This document shows positions 1-7,522 of a stretch of DNA of 53,902 bases, piece by piece. Each line of letters begins with the position of its first letter. The stretch's first letter is position 1. The stretch is taken from IMG/VR virus record IMGVR_UViG_3300042335_000111, positions 1 to 53,902 of that record; one strand, given 5' to 3'. The stretch is from a virus. The position numbers and the translations under genes were made by a program. The notes under the pieces were generated by a model. It saw only the letters and a list, made by a program, of their open reading frames with translations, was not told the DNA's origin and did not search any database.

Positions 1-127
1 TGCCATCGGCAGAGTTCAGTTTGGCGTTAGCCGAACCCGAAGCGTTAGCTTCACTTGGGTTAGTCGGGAATAGATTTGGTTGATTCAATTCAACCGAGGA
101 ATGTGAGGCCATTGCCGAACTTTCCTC
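1..127. repeat. Terminal direct repeat, copy 1 (assembly overlap)
   Basis: Positions 1-127 are identical to 53776-53902. A perfect end overlap of exactly 127 bases is the usual sign of a circular contig built with a 127-mer graph, not necessarily a physical terminal repeat. It lies inside the coding sequence of the replication protein, which reads through the join without a frame break, and that supports true circular continuity. Confidence 0.9.
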
Positions 128-628
128 TTCCCCTTGCAAAGGGGTTAGGGGTTTTTGTTTCTCTGTTTGTTTCTCTGTATATTGTTTAATATGACGCGCC
201 CGCGCGGAACGAGAAGAATCTTCCACATGGTCAGGAAGAATCTTCCAGATGGATGTGGAAGAATCTTCCAGATGGTCTGCCCTTTCTGATGTCAAAAGTG
301 TGAGTGCAGATTGGCTGATTGTGTAATACTTCATAGCCTTCCCTGCCTGCAAATCGAACTGCTGTGACTTAATCAAACCCATACTTTCCAGCGTCCGAAA
401 CACCTCACCGATTGTCCGTGTTGACCAAAATGGAAACGAGAATTCGCGCCATTGTTCAAGCGTATTGAATATCCAACGCTCGTCATCCACAACTTTTCCA
501 GATCGTTTTTGACCACACCAAAACTTCAAAGTTTGAAGAACGATTGCTTCTGGTAGCCCGATTAGTTTTGCCAAGGTTGGCTGAAAGACGATGGGCGTTT
601 CGTCAATCAATAGATTTGATTTACTCAT
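1..628 (-). CDS. Phage replication initiation protein, N-terminal part (gene continues at 53902-53480)
   Basis: Reading leftward from ATG at 626-628, the frame stays open to position 1 and continues in the same frame through the 127-bp overlap to a stop at 53480, giving a 307-aa protein once the genome is closed. Residues 1-115 look like a winged helix: LIGLPEAIVLQTLKFWC, then STRTIGEVFRTLESMGLIK as recognition helix and wing. The middle (about 140-230) is low-complexity linker. The C-terminus carries the VWNDFISLRKAKRAPLS...RGWQSFKAEW pattern common at the ends of phage replication proteins. It lies upstream of a methyltransferase and DnaB in one operon, which suggests an O-like initiator that recruits DnaB. 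An in-frame upstream ATG at 707-709 would add 27 residues, but that stretch is a structured leader, so I prefer 628. Confidence 0.8.
   Translation of the reverse strand, partial: MSKSNLLIDETPIVFQPTLAKLIGLPEAIVLQTLKFWCGQKRSGKVVDDERWIFNTLEQWREFSFPFWSTRTIGEVFRTLESMGLIKSQQFDLQAGKAMKYYTISQSALTLLTSERADHLEDSSTSIWKILPDHVEDSSRSARARHIKQYTEKQTEKQKPLTPLQGEEESSAMASHSSVELNQPNLFPTNPSEANASGSANAKLNSADG
212..275. repeat. Three iterons inside the replication gene (candidate origin)
   Basis: Three near-identical 19-bp units start at 212, 234 and 257: GGAAGAATCTTCCAGATGG twice exactly, and a first copy with A for G at its first base and C for G near its end. Each has the palindromic core GGAAGA-A-TCTTCC. Spacing is 22-23 bp, about two helical turns. 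A T-rich tract (about 149-192) flanks them. Iterons inside the initiator gene next to an AT-rich stretch is the design of lambda ori inside gene O; origin function here is inferred. Confidence 0.6.
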
Positions 629-640
629 TGTAAAAAAGGC

Positions 641-707
641 GACCCCTTGTAGTGGCGATAGAAAGCGGCAACTGACGCATGAAGGTGGATTACCACCACA
701 AGGGATC
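641..707 (-). promoter_or_regulatory. Long hairpin with U-tract just before the replication gene
   Basis: On the minus-strand transcript, 693-707 pairs with 641-655 (15 positions, 13 Watson-Crick matches plus G-U). GCC and a run of six U (631-640) follow, ending a few bases before the replication start at 628. This is the form of an intrinsic terminator or attenuator. The leader also reads in frame as a short Cys-containing peptide ending SPLQGVAFF, a string I associate with structured immunity leaders of P1/P4-type phages (Icd/ash). That link is from memory and tentative. Confidence 0.5.
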
Positions 708-781
708 ATTTTATTTAGTTAATTTAATTTCTATCTTCAATCCGGCCTTCACCCCGGATGTGCAATTTCTCGCACAACTGA

Positions 782-810
782 AAACTACTACAGGTTGTAT
801 TCTATGTCAA
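782..810 (-). promoter_or_regulatory. Promoter toward the replication gene
   Basis: Minus-strand TTGACA (805-810), 17-bp spacer, TAGTTT (782-787). It lies between palindrome 821-836 and the structured leader at 641-707, so it would add replication-operon transcription downstream of the Mom-like gene. Confidence 0.5.
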
Positions 811-820
811 GCATCTTTTT

Positions 821-836
821 TTATCGTTAACGATAA
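821..836. repeat. Palindrome 1 of 24: TTATCG-TTAA-CGATAA
   Basis: Perfect 16-bp palindrome that directly abuts the TAA stop (837-839) of the minus-strand GNAT/Mom-like gene, with no spacer base. Confidence 0.9.
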
Positions 837-1268
837 TTACACCCGCAATTCCCACCTGACTTTTGCTGCTGTTGATTGTGACTTGCTTCTTTGTCTATTA
901 TTCCAATCCATACCCTGCTTAGATGTCGTTGAGGCCAGCCATCCGCTTGCTTTGTATATTGTTCCACAATGAACATCTGTGTCTTGATATGAAACAAATA
1001 ATTGAATATGCGGCATTCTTTTTTTAATTTCTTTTCGCATAACTGAAAGCATTCTGCTTGCTGTGTTTTTTGGAGCATCTGGAGATATCGCTAATCTTCT
1101 TAACTCCAAAGCAACGCTTCCTTCTTTCATTCTATTTGCGGCGATTGGACTCGACCAAATAGCAACTGCATATATAAAATTATCATATGCAGCAACAAAA
1201 CAAATGTAATCTTTATTTCTAATAACATTTGATGGGTCTATCACTGGGAATCTTGAATGCCACAACAA
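837..1268 (-). CDS. GNAT-fold, Mom-like acyltransferase (main part of a frameshifted gene)
   Basis: The 143 codons from TTG at 1268 encode LLWHSRFP, AVAIWSSPIAANR, LELRRLAISPDAPKNTASRM, a run ending VSYQDTDVHCGTIYKASGW, and a basic tail ending KVRWELRV. This is a recurrent phage GNAT-like family that I place near Mu Mom, which modifies adenines to resist restriction. That assignment is from remembered motifs. The same frame is open upstream to a stop at 1302-1304 with no ATG, reading NALRFLACKLN just before LLWHSRFP, which is the expected family context. The true N-terminus lies in the next frame (1276-1389), so the gene is broken by a one-base shift near 1299-1306. Either the gene is inactive, the base is an error in TTTTAAAA, or the shift is programmed. 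Confidence 0.6.
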   Translation of the reverse strand: MLWHSRFPVIDPSNVIRNKDYICFVAAYDNFIYAVAIWSSPIAANRMKEGSVALELRRLAISPDAPKNTASRMLSVMRKEIKKRMPHIQLFVSYQDTDVHCGTIYKASGWLASTTSKQGMDWNNRQRSKSQSTAAKVRWELRV

Positions 1269-1275
1269 ATTTAAT

Positions 1276-1389
1276 TTACAGGCTAAAAAACGAAGTGCAT
1301 TTTAAAATCTCAAATTGCAATGGAGAATTTGGTTTAATTGGATCACCATTTCTAAATAATGGCATTAAATCTCGAATTTCTTCACTCAT
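1276..1389 (-). pseudogene. N-terminal fragment of the frameshifted Mom-like gene
   Basis: ATG at 1387-1389 overlaps palindrome 1389-1402 and encodes 37 residues starting MSEEIRDLMPLFRNGD, ending in a stop at 1276-1278. Removing one A from the TTTTAAAA run joins this frame as QFEIL-NALRFL to the downstream frame, giving a continuous protein of about 183 aa with the expected WHSRFP context. The start position, right after the palindrome and the preceding stop, matches other genes here. Confidence 0.55.
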
Positions 1390-1402
1390 ATCGGTTCCGA
1401 TA
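1389..1402. repeat. Palindrome 2: TATCG-GTTC-CGATA
   Basis: It fills the whole gap between the TAA stop of the 125-aa gene (1404-1406, minus) and the ATG (1387-1389) of the Mom-like gene. Read on the minus strand the junction is TAA, TTATCGGAACCGATA, TG. Confidence 0.9.
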
Positions 1403-1403
1403 A

Positions 1404-1781
1404 TTAGTCTACACCTACTTCGTTGATCTCACCATTTGACCAAGCATACATCCTGTCGTTGAGTAGTTCGTAAATTTCTTCTGCACTCTCTGCGTCTTCA
1501 CATTGGAATACGGCGCGGCGTTCACCAATACCTTCTCCGCTGATGATGAAATCACATTTGTAAACTACATCTCCTCCAGTTCCATTGGCGAGCATGATAG
1601 CTGTGTTATCTTTCCTCATTGCCATAGAGCAGATGCCATTTTTATTTTCGTAGGTAGCCATGAAAGAAGTTTCAAGTGCAGTGGCGAGAGACATATTTGT
1701 AACTAAAACTGTCTTCCTTACGCTGGCTATCAACTCTTCAAGTTTCGGGTTTAATTTATTCATTGGGTTTGTGTTATCCAT
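1404..1781 (-). CDS. Hypothetical protein, first gene of the leftward operon
   Basis: 125 aa from ATG at 1781, acidic at the C-terminus, no membrane segment and no motif I recognise. An earlier in-frame codon at 1787 exists, but the -10 hexamer at 1790-1795 puts transcription start at about 1783, so the ATG at 1781 would be almost leaderless. It is divergent from the XRE regulator and shares its control palindrome, which makes an early or switch role plausible (antirepressor, regulator or host takeover). The function is unknown. Confidence 0.7.
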   Translation of the reverse strand: MDNTNPMNKLNPKLEELIASVRKTVLVTNMSLATALETSFMATYENKNGICSMAMRKDNTAIMLANGTGGDVVYKCDFIISGEGIGERRAVFQCEDAESAEEIYELLNDRMYAWSNGEINEVGVD

Positions 1782-1789
1782 AAGCAATC

Positions 1790-1818
1790 ATAGTATCAAA
1801 AAAGTGTTGACTTGTCAA
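1790..1818 (-). promoter_or_regulatory. Leftward promoter with operator-like palindrome
   Basis: Minus-strand TTGACA (1813-1818), 17-bp spacer, TACTAT (1790-1795): close to the sigma70 consensus. Its -35 forms half of TTGACTTGTCAA (1807-1818). The start codon is about 8 bases downstream of the -10, implying a leaderless mRNA. Confidence 0.75.
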
Positions 1819-1835
1819 TAGTCTTGGTTTATTTT
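1807..1835 (+). promoter_or_regulatory. Rightward promoter overlapping the leftward one
   Basis: TTGACT (1807-1812), 17-bp spacer, TATTTT (1830-1835), with ATG at 1844, so the transcript would be nearly leaderless. The two divergent -35 boxes together make TTGACTTGTCAA, so one bound protein could block both promoters. Confidence 0.65.
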
Positions 1836-1843
1836 TTCTGGAA

Positions 1844-2149
1844 ATGAGACATCCTTTAGAAGACGCATACGAGTCCTGCATGACTGCTTACGAGCAATCA
1901 CGCATGGTTCGTTCTATCGGGAGGAAAACTTTCGCCACTCAGTTGCGTGAGACTCGCAGGATGTTGCGGTTGACTGTCCGAGAGCTTGGAGAGAAGATCG
2001 GCGTGACTGGATCACTCATCAACCAGATCGAAGTAAACTCCAAGAGTATCTTAAAGAAAGAACAAGTAGAGAAAGTAATCGCACTATGCTACGAAGAAAA
2101 ACCCCACTTAAAGCAAAAACGGGTTTCAAAAAGCGCGGAGGAAAACTAA
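1844..2149 (+). CDS. XRE-family helix-turn-helix regulator
   Basis: 101 aa. Residues about 28-82 form a Cro/CI-type five-helix domain: FATQLRETRRMLRLTVRELGEKIGVTGSLINQIE, with LTVRELGEKIG and VTGSLINQIE as the helix-turn-helix. A basic tail follows, and no dimerisation or peptidase domain is present, so it is Cro-sized. It lies directly downstream of the overlapping divergent promoters and is the obvious candidate to bind TTGACTTGTCAA. Its last 64 bases overlap the HNH gene. Whether it also binds the dispersed palindromes cannot be told from sequence. Confidence 0.85.
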   Translation: MRHPLEDAYESCMTAYEQSRMVRSIGRKTFATQLRETRRMLRLTVRELGEKIGVTGSLINQIEVNSKSILKKEQVEKVIALCYEEKPHLKQKRVSKSAEEN

Positions 2150-2406
2150 ATACCTTTTCTCAAAGGGGCAAACAAAGGAATGAGTCTTATAGGAAAGTTA
2201 GGAAAGAATTCCTTGAAGAAAAAGATTACGCCTGTGAAGTTTGCGGGATGTATGCAACTGACATTCACCATAAAAAGGGCAGGGGCAAGAACCTTTGTAA
2301 AAAAGAATCATTCATGGCAGTCTGTAGAAAATGTCATACCTTCATTCACGACAACCCTGCATGGGCCAGAGAGAACAATTATTTAATTTATGAATACAAC
2401 GTTTGA
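2086..2406 (+). CDS. HNH endonuclease-like protein (NinG/Rap-type appearance)
   Basis: 106 aa. A basic N-terminus (LRRKTPLKAKTGFKKRGGK) is followed by a zinc-bound HNH core: CEVCG, then DIHHKKGRG, then CRKCHTFIH. The two CxxC pairs and the HH/H residues are all present. Small phage proteins of this type include lambda NinG/Rap, a recombination endonuclease, and HNH enzymes used in packaging. The start overlaps the XRE gene by 64 bases, but the lysine-rich N-terminus is typical for the family, so I keep it. The exact role is unknown. Confidence 0.8.
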   Translation: MLRRKTPLKAKTGFKKRGGKLNTFSQRGKQRNESYRKVRKEFLEEKDYACEVCGMYATDIHHKKGRGKNLCKKESFMAVCRKCHTFIHDNPAWARENNYLIYEYNV

Positions 2407-2611
2407 ATCCCGCATCATCTGCGAAGGAACAGAAGTAAGTGAGAACCCAACAAAGATTCTGTTTAGGCAGAAGTTCAACCAATGCTGGGTAAAGAAAAGT
2501 GATATTCGCGTGAAAGAAACTCTTGGTTTCCTTGACGGGGAGAAAGTAATCCGTATCGTAGTCCCAGAAGAAGTAGCGAATACCTTGGAACTTGAAGGTA
2601 TTCTCGATTGA
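2390..2611 (+). CDS. Hypothetical protein
   Basis: 73 aa, overlapping the HNH gene by 17 bases, with ATG at 2390. It looks like a small beta-rich protein (TFESRIICEGTEVSENPTK, then DGEKVIRIVVPEEVANTLEL). No family recognised. It is translated as part of the rightward operon. Confidence 0.65.
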   Translation: MNTTFESRIICEGTEVSENPTKILFRQKFNQCWVKKSDIRVKETLGFLDGEKVIRIVVPEEVANTLELEGILD

Positions 2612-2634
2612 TCTTTACTGGGAAGCATGGAGTC

Positions 2635-2733
2635 ATGCAGCTAACTGCGAGCTTTGAAGTAGTCTTGTTTGATTGGACTCACAAACCAAGCGGCAATACA
2701 TGGGGCCGTCACAGAAACCATGACCAAGAGTAA
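2635..2733 (+). CDS. Possible small protein, 32 aa
   Basis: ATG at 2635 to TAA at 2731-2733, in the rightward operon just before the convergent terminase gene. It encodes MQLTASFEVVLFDWTHKPSG and then NTWGRHRNHDQE. The peptide is not repetitive, but there is no homology evidence, so it may be chance. Confidence 0.35.
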   Translation: MQLTASFEVVLFDWTHKPSGNTWGRHRNHDQE

Positions 2734-2748
2734 CGCCTTGGCCCAGTA

Positions 2749-4599
2749 TCACCAATCTCCATTATCGTCTGATCCGTAGTCATCGTCTTGCGAGTATTCG
2801 ACTGGCTTTTCATCCCGCGCCCAAAATCTATTAGTCGGAACTGGTTTATCGTTTCCGATAAAAACGAGTCCATTACGCCGCGCCATTTCAAGGCAGTATA
2901 AAAACGAGTCAGCCAAGTCGGGCGAGAATCCTGTTCTACCTTTGAAGTCATCTTTAGTTTCTACAGAAATCTTCTTAGACTTAATCGTGTATCTACGAAT
3001 GCAAAGTTCCCGCGCCAGTTCATCAGACGGACTGACACCAAAGATAACTCTACTTTTGAATCCATGATAGGCCGAATACCAATACTCAGATACCAACCTA
3101 TCGTAAACATCCTTACACGGGCGTTTATCAACTTCTGCTGCGATTCGATCAGTAGGTTTACCCATAGATGAGATAAGAGCAATAGCGGCTCCAGACGAGT
3201 CAAAGCGTAGCCACTCACGAATAATAGCCTGTCCGACTCGACCACCATCACCAGACACGTCCATACCGAATTTAGATGGTTGCACTCCAGCAGTCCTACA
3301 ATAATTAACAACTTCAGTAGCAAGTTGGATTTCAAACTCAGCAGCGGCATTGGCGGATAACTGAATTACCTTCTGACTCTCAAGCCACATAACACGATTG
3401 CGAGTGCCACGGACATACCCAAGTTTGGCGATGGTCAGAACGCATCTATCTCCACCAACTGTAAATGCAGTATCGAATCCTGCTACTTTAGTAAATCCTT
3501 CAGAATCCCAAAGTGGTTCTTCGTTTGTATCGGCGTTACGAATGAGATCAGCGGTTAGAATGGTCTGAGCAAATCCAGTCTTCGGCCACCAACCAATAGC
3601 GTTACGAACATAGTCGATAGCATTCTCATCCCCATAACATTGTTTGAGCATGATCTCCTGCTTCTTACGATCCATAAGGAACGGGAATGGAGATGGTTCA
3701 TTTGGCGGAGCATCGAAGTTAGGTGACTTCATGCCGTTATAGAACAAGCAAACGCCAGTCTCCGTATCCCACTTCATTAAGTCTGGATTGACTGAATCAA
3801 AGCTGGAATGACCTTTAGGCATTGCCCAACGAGTGTGCGGGTTGTCTCCTGCTGACGGGTTTCCGATACCGATAAAAGTAATATCGTTATTTGCAGAAAG
3901 GTTAACGCGAGCGGTAATTGCTCCTAACTCCATTTCGGGCAACTCATCAAGTGCCAATCGAACACGATCATTCTTACGACCACGGGTAGTATCAATAGCC
4001 TTCTGACCTTCGTTACCAGACTGAAAGGCGAGAGCTTTTATCGCATTACGATAATCTTTATCTTCGTCGTTAGATGCGCCTCCCCAAACAATCATGTGAC
4101 GATAGTCGATCAACTTACCATACTGAACACTGGCGCACTTCCAAAGTTTAGAGATGATACCCCAGATACGATCTTCGGACGCACCCAGAGTAGTTGTAGC
4201 AACCCAAGAAGAAGTGCAGTGTGGGGCAGAACACCAATCAAGATAAATCCAAAGTGCAACTGGAAACGACTTACCCATCGAAGCCGCGCCTGCTAAACAG
4301 ATGTCAGTATTGGAACATAACTCATCCAGTGTCCTAATCAACTGAGTATTCGTATATCCTCGACTGTATATAGAAACCTCAGTCGGCCATTGAAGTTTCA
4401 CAGCATTAAGGAAATGTTCAGATGGAGAGAGTAATTTAAAATCTGTTAGGTTAATATTGTGCTTAACGCAGTATTCTTTTCCATACTCTCCACGGGAAAT
4501 TGCATAACAATAAAGTTCTATCCCAAGTTCGTCCATGTTTTCTGGAAACTTCATTCCATATTTTTGAATACCCTTGTTGGAAGAAAAAACTCTTGACAT
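2749..4599 (-). CDS. terL: Terminase large subunit
   Basis: 616 aa, normal length. The ATPase domain has an adapted Walker A, AGAASMGKS (about 103-111), and a DELPEMELGA segment (about 217). The C-terminal RNase H-fold nuclease shows the spaced acidic residues expected: VAGFDTAF (near 370), GMDVSGDGG (near 445) and PDLADSFLYCLEMARR (near 561). It powers DNA packaging and cuts genome ends by docking on the portal. It is on the opposite strand from the portal and far from the small-terminase candidate at 42106-42708. A palindrome at 2847-2860 lies inside it. No Shine-Dalgarno precedes the ATG. Confidence 0.93.
   Translation of the reverse strand: MSRVFSSNKGIQKYGMKFPENMDELGIELYCYAISRGEYGKEYCVKHNINLTDFKLLSPSEHFLNAVKLQWPTEVSIYSRGYTNTQLIRTLDELCSNTDICLAGAASMGKSFPVALWIYLDWCSAPHCTSSWVATTTLGASEDRIWGIISKLWKCASVQYGKLIDYRHMIVWGGASNDEDKDYRNAIKALAFQSGNEGQKAIDTTRGRKNDRVRLALDELPEMELGAITARVNLSANNDITFIGIGNPSAGDNPHTRWAMPKGHSSFDSVNPDLMKWDTETGVCLFYNGMKSPNFDAPPNEPSPFPFLMDRKKQEIMLKQCYGDENAIDYVRNAIGWWPKTGFAQTILTADLIRNADTNEEPLWDSEGFTKVAGFDTAFTVGGDRCVLTIAKLGYVRGTRNRVMWLESQKVIQLSANAAAEFEIQLATEVVNYCRTAGVQPSKFGMDVSGDGGRVGQAIIREWLRFDSSGAAIALISSMGKPTDRIAAEVDKRPCKDVYDRLVSEYWYSAYHGFKSRVIFGVSPSDELARELCIRRYTIKSKKISVETKDDFKGRTGFSPDLADSFLYCLEMARRNGLVFIGNDKPVPTNRFWARDEKPVEYSQDDDYGSDDNGDW
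2847..2860. repeat. Palindrome 3: TATCG-TTTC-CGATA
   Basis: Inside the C-terminal coding region of the terminase gene. Flanking T and A extend it to 16 bp. Confidence 0.85.
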
Positions 4600-4635
4600 A
4601 TCAATAAGAAAATATATTTTCCGTCGAAAGGCAAG

Positions 4636-5013
4636 ATGAAACTGAAAAACAAAAACCTCGCTCCAGTCGGTGGCTTTTATTGGAAGTATGAGATCAAGCG
4701 CGATAAACTCACATTCCCTGCTATTGTTTACGGAAGCACATGGAGTAGCTTGATGCAGAATATCCAGAAGGATTATCGCTCAAACGGAATTGAACTGCCA
4801 AGCAATATTGAGCAGATGGTTGAAGATCAAATCTGCCAGCGTCAACCAAGTGATCGTTGCTGGTATGCTGATGGACTTGGAGATCGTATTGCCCAAGCTA
4901 TCCACACTGTAGCAGCGGCTACTGATAAGGTTTTAGGAACTAAACTTGAGCATAAAGCTCGCGGATGTTCTTCTTGCAATAAAAGAAGGACTGCACTAAA
5001 CAAATTATCGTAA
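4636..5013 (+). CDS. Hypothetical protein upstream of portal
   Basis: 125 aa, opening the rightward virion module. N-terminal beta-like part (GGFYWKYEIKRDKLTFPA), then a helical part, then a Cys pair in ARGCSSCNKRR near the end that could bind metal or be structural. It ends KLS-stop, with TTA TCG TAA supplied by palindrome 5005-5020. Function unknown. It sits divergently from terL, so the short AT-rich gap at 4600-4635 should hold control signals; a TTGACA occurs at 4593-4598 but no good -10 is visible. Confidence 0.7.
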   Translation: MKLKNKNLAPVGGFYWKYEIKRDKLTFPAIVYGSTWSSLMQNIQKDYRSNGIELPSNIEQMVEDQICQRQPSDRCWYADGLGDRIAQAIHTVAAATDKVLGTKLEHKARGCSSCNKRRTALNKLS

Positions 5014-5020
5014 CCGATAA
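5005..5020. repeat. Palindrome 4: TTATCG-TAAC-CGATAA
   Basis: It provides the stop codon of the upstream gene (TAA at 5011-5013) and ends 6 bases before the portal ATG, in the place where a ribosome-binding site would normally be. Confidence 0.9.
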
Positions 5021-5026
5021 AAACAT

Positions 5027-7522
5027 ATGCTATCCGTAGGAAACGACAACTTCTCATTAGCCACTCTTGACCAAGATGGTAAACCACCGGAAACACGAAT
5101 CTCCAACGCCTCACACGCTTGGAACATAGCAAATCATCTTCGACTTGCTAACATCGGGCGCGAGAACAAACGCATCCGTATCTATAAGGCGTATAAGATG
5201 TTCCCGCCAACAGGATACAGCAAGCTCGCAGAAAAGCGACTACCTTGGCAATCAGATGTAAACTACGGACAACTTGGATTTATCGTTGATAACCAGAAGT
5301 CCAGTTACTACGATGTGATTACCGAACGGCAGGCTTGCTGCACGATCAAAAGCAAATTTGGAAATGAAAAAGAACGACTCGTTAACTCCGAAAACATTTC
5401 CATTGCATTTGACCAAGCAATCCGAGAATGGCCCGGATACCTCTACAATACAGAGCAAGACCTTGAGGAAATGTTGTTGTATGGAAAGGGCATCGGAATG
5501 TGGGATAGCCCAATGGGATGGATGCCAGAACACGTTTTCCTCTCCGACCTTCTCTTTCCAGACGACATTAGGATCGACTTCTGCAACCTTGAGGAGTTTG
5601 TTCGCCGTGTCCGTTTGACTCCATACGAACTCTACAAGAAGATCGAGAATCGTGCAGCGGCAGAAGCAATGGGATGGAATGTGGACGCAGCAATTGATGC
5701 TATCCGATTCCACCGCGCCTTCAGCAATCACCGCAAGACCCGTGAAGACTTCTTCCGCACGATCAGCGAATCTGGATTCAACTGGTCACTATCGGTCAAC
5801 CAAAAGATCGACCTCTACGAAGTTTACTGGAGGGAGTTCGACGGCAAGATCAGTAAGGCTATCATTCTTCAAGACTACCAACCAATCTCCGACTACATCA
5901 ACTCCAACATCAAAGGTGCTGGAAAGATCAGCGAAGATGATGTCAGAACCCAACACGGGTTTATGATGCTGAAGATTGGACTCTTCGATTCATGGGATGA
6001 GATCATGTATATGCTTACTGACTCAGTTGGTAGCGGACTCTTCCAAGATATTAAGAGCCAAGCAGAATCAGCGTTCGTTGCCTGCCGCCAGTATGACTTC
6101 ACAATGAACTCGCTGGTAGATGCTGTCCGACTCAACTCCATGTTGATGATCGAAGGACAAGGGCCAGACGCAACTAAGATGCTCAAGCAAATGGAATGGT
6201 TGCCTATCAGCGTAATGCCAGATGGAGCAAAGTTCATCCAGAACCGCTTCCAACTTCCAGTAGCAGAAAGCATGAGCTTCATGCAGTTCTTCATGGGAGA
6301 TATGTATAGGGGAATGGGGCAGTATCGTATCAACGCTCCTACTGCTGGAGGAAAGCAACGAACCAAAGGCGAAGCAGAACTGGATGCCGCTGAGTCAGCA
6401 AAACTTTCTGGAACTCAGATTCGTCGATTTAACGAGTGCCAAACTCTTTACTTCAAACAACTCTACAAACGCTTTGTAAGCTCAAAATCCAGCGATGATG
6501 GATATGAGTATGTTAAGAAGTTCTACGAGATTCTTGAAGAACTCGGCACTCCCAAAGAAGCCGCACAATGGAAGAACATCACAAGCATCCGCTCTAACCT
6601 TATCAATGGTGCAGGTAGCCCATCGTTCAAGCTCATCACAGCAGAGAAGCTATTGCAGATCACAGCAATCACTCCAGCAAACGAAGGGCAGGAGAATGCA
6701 GTTAAAGATGCAATCGCCGCACTATCGGGACGAGACAATGTAGCTCGCTACCGCAATACTAAGCCAAGCAAGATCGACGATACTGCCCGTATCATTGGAT
6801 TTGAGAATGCTGGTATGACTGATGCGTTCGTCAACCCTGCAAACTTCCCTGTGCTGCCAACTGATCCGCACATCGAACACGCTCAAGGTCACTTCCAAGA
6901 CTTGGCAATGCAGTTGCAGATGAACCTGCAATCCGTGCAACAGGGTAATCCAGAGTTTGCCGAAATCTCGAAAGCAGTCCGTGCTATCAAGTTCAAGGGT
7001 GGTCACATCATGGCGCACGTTGAGTATATCAGCAAAGACCCATCGAAGCAGGACTTCTTGAAACAATTCATGCAGGGAATGAACGAGGCTCAAGGAATGG
7101 CCGACGAACTCCAGCAAGTGTATGTTCAGATGGCGGAAGCTGAGGCTCAAAAATCTGGTCAGCCAAACTCTGAGGAAGATGTCAAACTTCAATACCTCAC
7201 TGCTAAGTCTGGCATTGAGATTGATACGAAGAAGAAGCTCGCTGACATCGCAATCGGCAAGGCTTCTATCTCACACGCTCAACGCACTGAGCAGCGCAAG
7301 GAACAGGGCATCACGCAACTTGCGCTTCAGAAGGCTAAAGCTCGCGCTGAAATTCAGAAGATGAAAGGTAAGACGAAGGCAGAGCAACCAGAGATGGAAG
7401 CTCCAGAGATGGAAGAAGAGGAGCCAGAGGAACCAGAGGAAGAAGAGACTGAAGAAATGGAAGTCGAAACTCCAGAGGCTACCGAAGAAGTTGAGATGGA
7501 AGAAACACCAACACAAACATGA
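5027..7522 (+). CDS. Portal protein (podovirus type)
   Basis: 831 aa. The position after terminase, the length and the content fit the large head-tail connector/portal of podoviruses: an N-terminal region with WPGYLYNTEQDLEEMLLYGKG (about 137-157) and VHLSDLLFPDDIRI-like segment, a long helical middle, and a C-terminal helical region (about 690-780) ending in a very acidic tail of Glu and Pro repeats (about 787-831). It would form the dodecameric ring through which DNA enters and leaves. The acidic tail may protrude into the capsid. Assigned from context and general composition, not a catalytic motif. It overlaps the next gene by ATGA. Confidence 0.75.
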   Translation: MLSVGNDNFSLATLDQDGKPPETRISNASHAWNIANHLRLANIGRENKRIRIYKAYKMFPPTGYSKLAEKRLPWQSDVNYGQLGFIVDNQKSSYYDVITERQACCTIKSKFGNEKERLVNSENISIAFDQAIREWPGYLYNTEQDLEEMLLYGKGIGMWDSPMGWMPEHVFLSDLLFPDDIRIDFCNLEEFVRRVRLTPYELYKKIENRAAAEAMGWNVDAAIDAIRFHRAFSNHRKTREDFFRTISESGFNWSLSVNQKIDLYEVYWREFDGKISKAIILQDYQPISDYINSNIKGAGKISEDDVRTQHGFMMLKIGLFDSWDEIMYMLTDSVGSGLFQDIKSQAESAFVACRQYDFTMNSLVDAVRLNSMLMIEGQGPDATKMLKQMEWLPISVMPDGAKFIQNRFQLPVAESMSFMQFFMGDMYRGMGQYRINAPTAGGKQRTKGEAELDAAESAKLSGTQIRRFNECQTLYFKQLYKRFVSSKSSDDGYEYVKKFYEILEELGTPKEAAQWKNITSIRSNLINGAGSPSFKLITAEKLLQITAITPANEGQENAVKDAIAALSGRDNVARYRNTKPSKIDDTARIIGFENAGMTDAFVNPANFPVLPTDPHIEHAQGHFQDLAMQLQMNLQSVQQGNPEFAEISKAVRAIKFKGGHIMAHVEYISKDPSKQDFLKQFMQGMNEAQGMADELQQVYVQMAEAEAQKSGQPNSEEDVKLQYLTAKSGIEIDTKKKLADIAIGKASISHAQRTEQRKEQGITQLALQKAKARAEIQKMKGKTKAEQPEMEAPEMEEEEPEEPEEEETEEMEVETPEATEEVEMEETPTQT

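Noticed and set aside
212-275. CRISPR-like repeats
   Set aside because: Only three 19-bp units with 3-4 bp between them, inside a coding gene; they fit iterons, not CRISPR.
5280-5296. Palindrome-like TATCGTTGATAACC
   Set aside because: Spacing between half-sites is wrong and the right half is incomplete.
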